A stretch of 64,000 bases of DNA from positions 62,001-126,000 of the forward strand of contig MEOG01000089.1 in assembly GCA_001769125.1 (NCBI GenBank), written 5' to 3'. A program made the translations under genes and the position numbers. The DNA comes from Bacteroidetes bacterium GWF2_35_48. Its GTDB lineage: Bacteria; Bacteroidota; Bacteroidia; Bacteroidales; GWF2-35-48. The notes under the pieces were generated by a model that ran no database searches, had not been told where the DNA came from, and worked only from the letters and a program-made list of their open reading frames with translations. How positions within the stretch are numbered: the first letter of the stretch is position 1; each line of letters begins with the position of its first letter. Of the stretch, positions 63,825 to 64,000 are shown one piece after another.

Positions 63825-64000
63825 TTATTCATGATGATATTTTTCGTTGCGTATTATAGTCATAGCGCGGTATAATTGTTCTAAAAAAATTACTCTGATA
63901 ATCTGGTGTGAAAATGTCATTTTAGATAATGAAACCTTGTATTGCGCTCGCTTATATACTGTTTCGGAAAATCCGAAAGGTCCGCCAATTATAAAAATCA
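63825..64000 (-). CDS. rlmH: RlmH, 23S rRNA pseudouridine-1915 N3-methyltransferase, C-terminal part
   Basis: The minus strand reads FIIGGPFGFSETVYKRAQ followed by KMTFSHQIIRVIFLEQLYRAMTI and ends NEKYHHE at TAA 63825-63827. This is the C-terminal half of RlmH (SPOUT methyltransferase), including the knot loop GGPFG and the C-terminal YHH typical of the family. The 5' part lies beyond the window. It is missing from the ORF track because it is truncated. Confidence 0.95.
   Translation of the reverse strand, partial: IFIIGGPFGFSETVYKRAQYKVSLSKMTFSHQIIRVIFLEQLYRAMTIIRNEKYHHE

Noticed and set aside
1-64000. tRNA or rRNA genes and transposases
   Set aside because: None was recognised on either strand by reading for conserved arms or catalytic motifs; a dedicated tRNA scan was not run.

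Overview
The window is an AT-rich chromosomal segment from a member of the Bacteroidota, probably a free-living or gliding environmental lineage. The best evidence is eight proteins that end in type IX secretion (T9SS) sorting domains, one of them a gliding-motility-associated type B domain. Further evidence is the set of Bacteroidota-typical families (HU/CCDC81-like plus SPOR protein, DUF6427, DUF4412, DUF2490, DUF4301) and promoter-like sequences fitting TTG-N19/20-TAnnTTTG. No rRNA, tRNA, CRISPR array, prophage or recognisable transposase was seen. The window starts inside a DUF4301 gene and ends inside rlmH, both on the minus strand.

Layout. 0-10 kb: metabolism and envelope genes (2-hydroxyacid dehydrogenase, APC permease, LysM protein, lipoprotein hydrolase, PQQ-propeller/SPOR lipoprotein, CNNM/CBS protein, DUF2490). 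10-17.8 kb: a tight minus-strand run of seven genes: CotH-kinase-like protein, aryl-sulfotransferase-like protein, propeller protein, small lipoprotein, YD-repeat-like protein, VTC polyphosphate-polymerase domain and DUF4956 membrane protein. 18-29 kb: plus-strand surface proteins (PHP metallohydrolase, PKD protein, 1661-aa SprB-repeat protein) around a GAF-PP2C phosphatase. 29.2-37.8 kb: a compact cassette with a stop-interrupted MEDS-like sensory ORF, a corrinoid-binding protein, a UroD/MtaA-like protein that appears to lack the zinc ligands, and a soluble 2217-aa hybrid histidine kinase with about eight PAS and four GAF domains. 38-40 kb: htpG. 40-53.6 kb: two very large T9SS proteins (about 1190 and 3267 aa). 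54-64 kb: housekeeping genes (EamA transporter, recX, prmC, divergent ribD, YgjP-like metallopeptidase, HU/SPOR protein, DUF6427, DUF4412, rlmH).

The most interesting items are two. First, the corrinoid/UroD-like/histidine-kinase cassette could be a corrinoid-dependent sensory system rather than a catabolic methyltransferase. Second, the intergenic regions hold an unusual density of dispersed palindromic elements. At least two families keep a constant core or loop while the flanking stems change in a base-paired way, and one family repeatedly overlaps the last codons of T9SS genes. The seven-gene CotH/ASST/VTC/DUF4956 run is a third candidate for a coherent, poorly described exported system. 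Family assignments come from motif recognition by eye; no database search was run.
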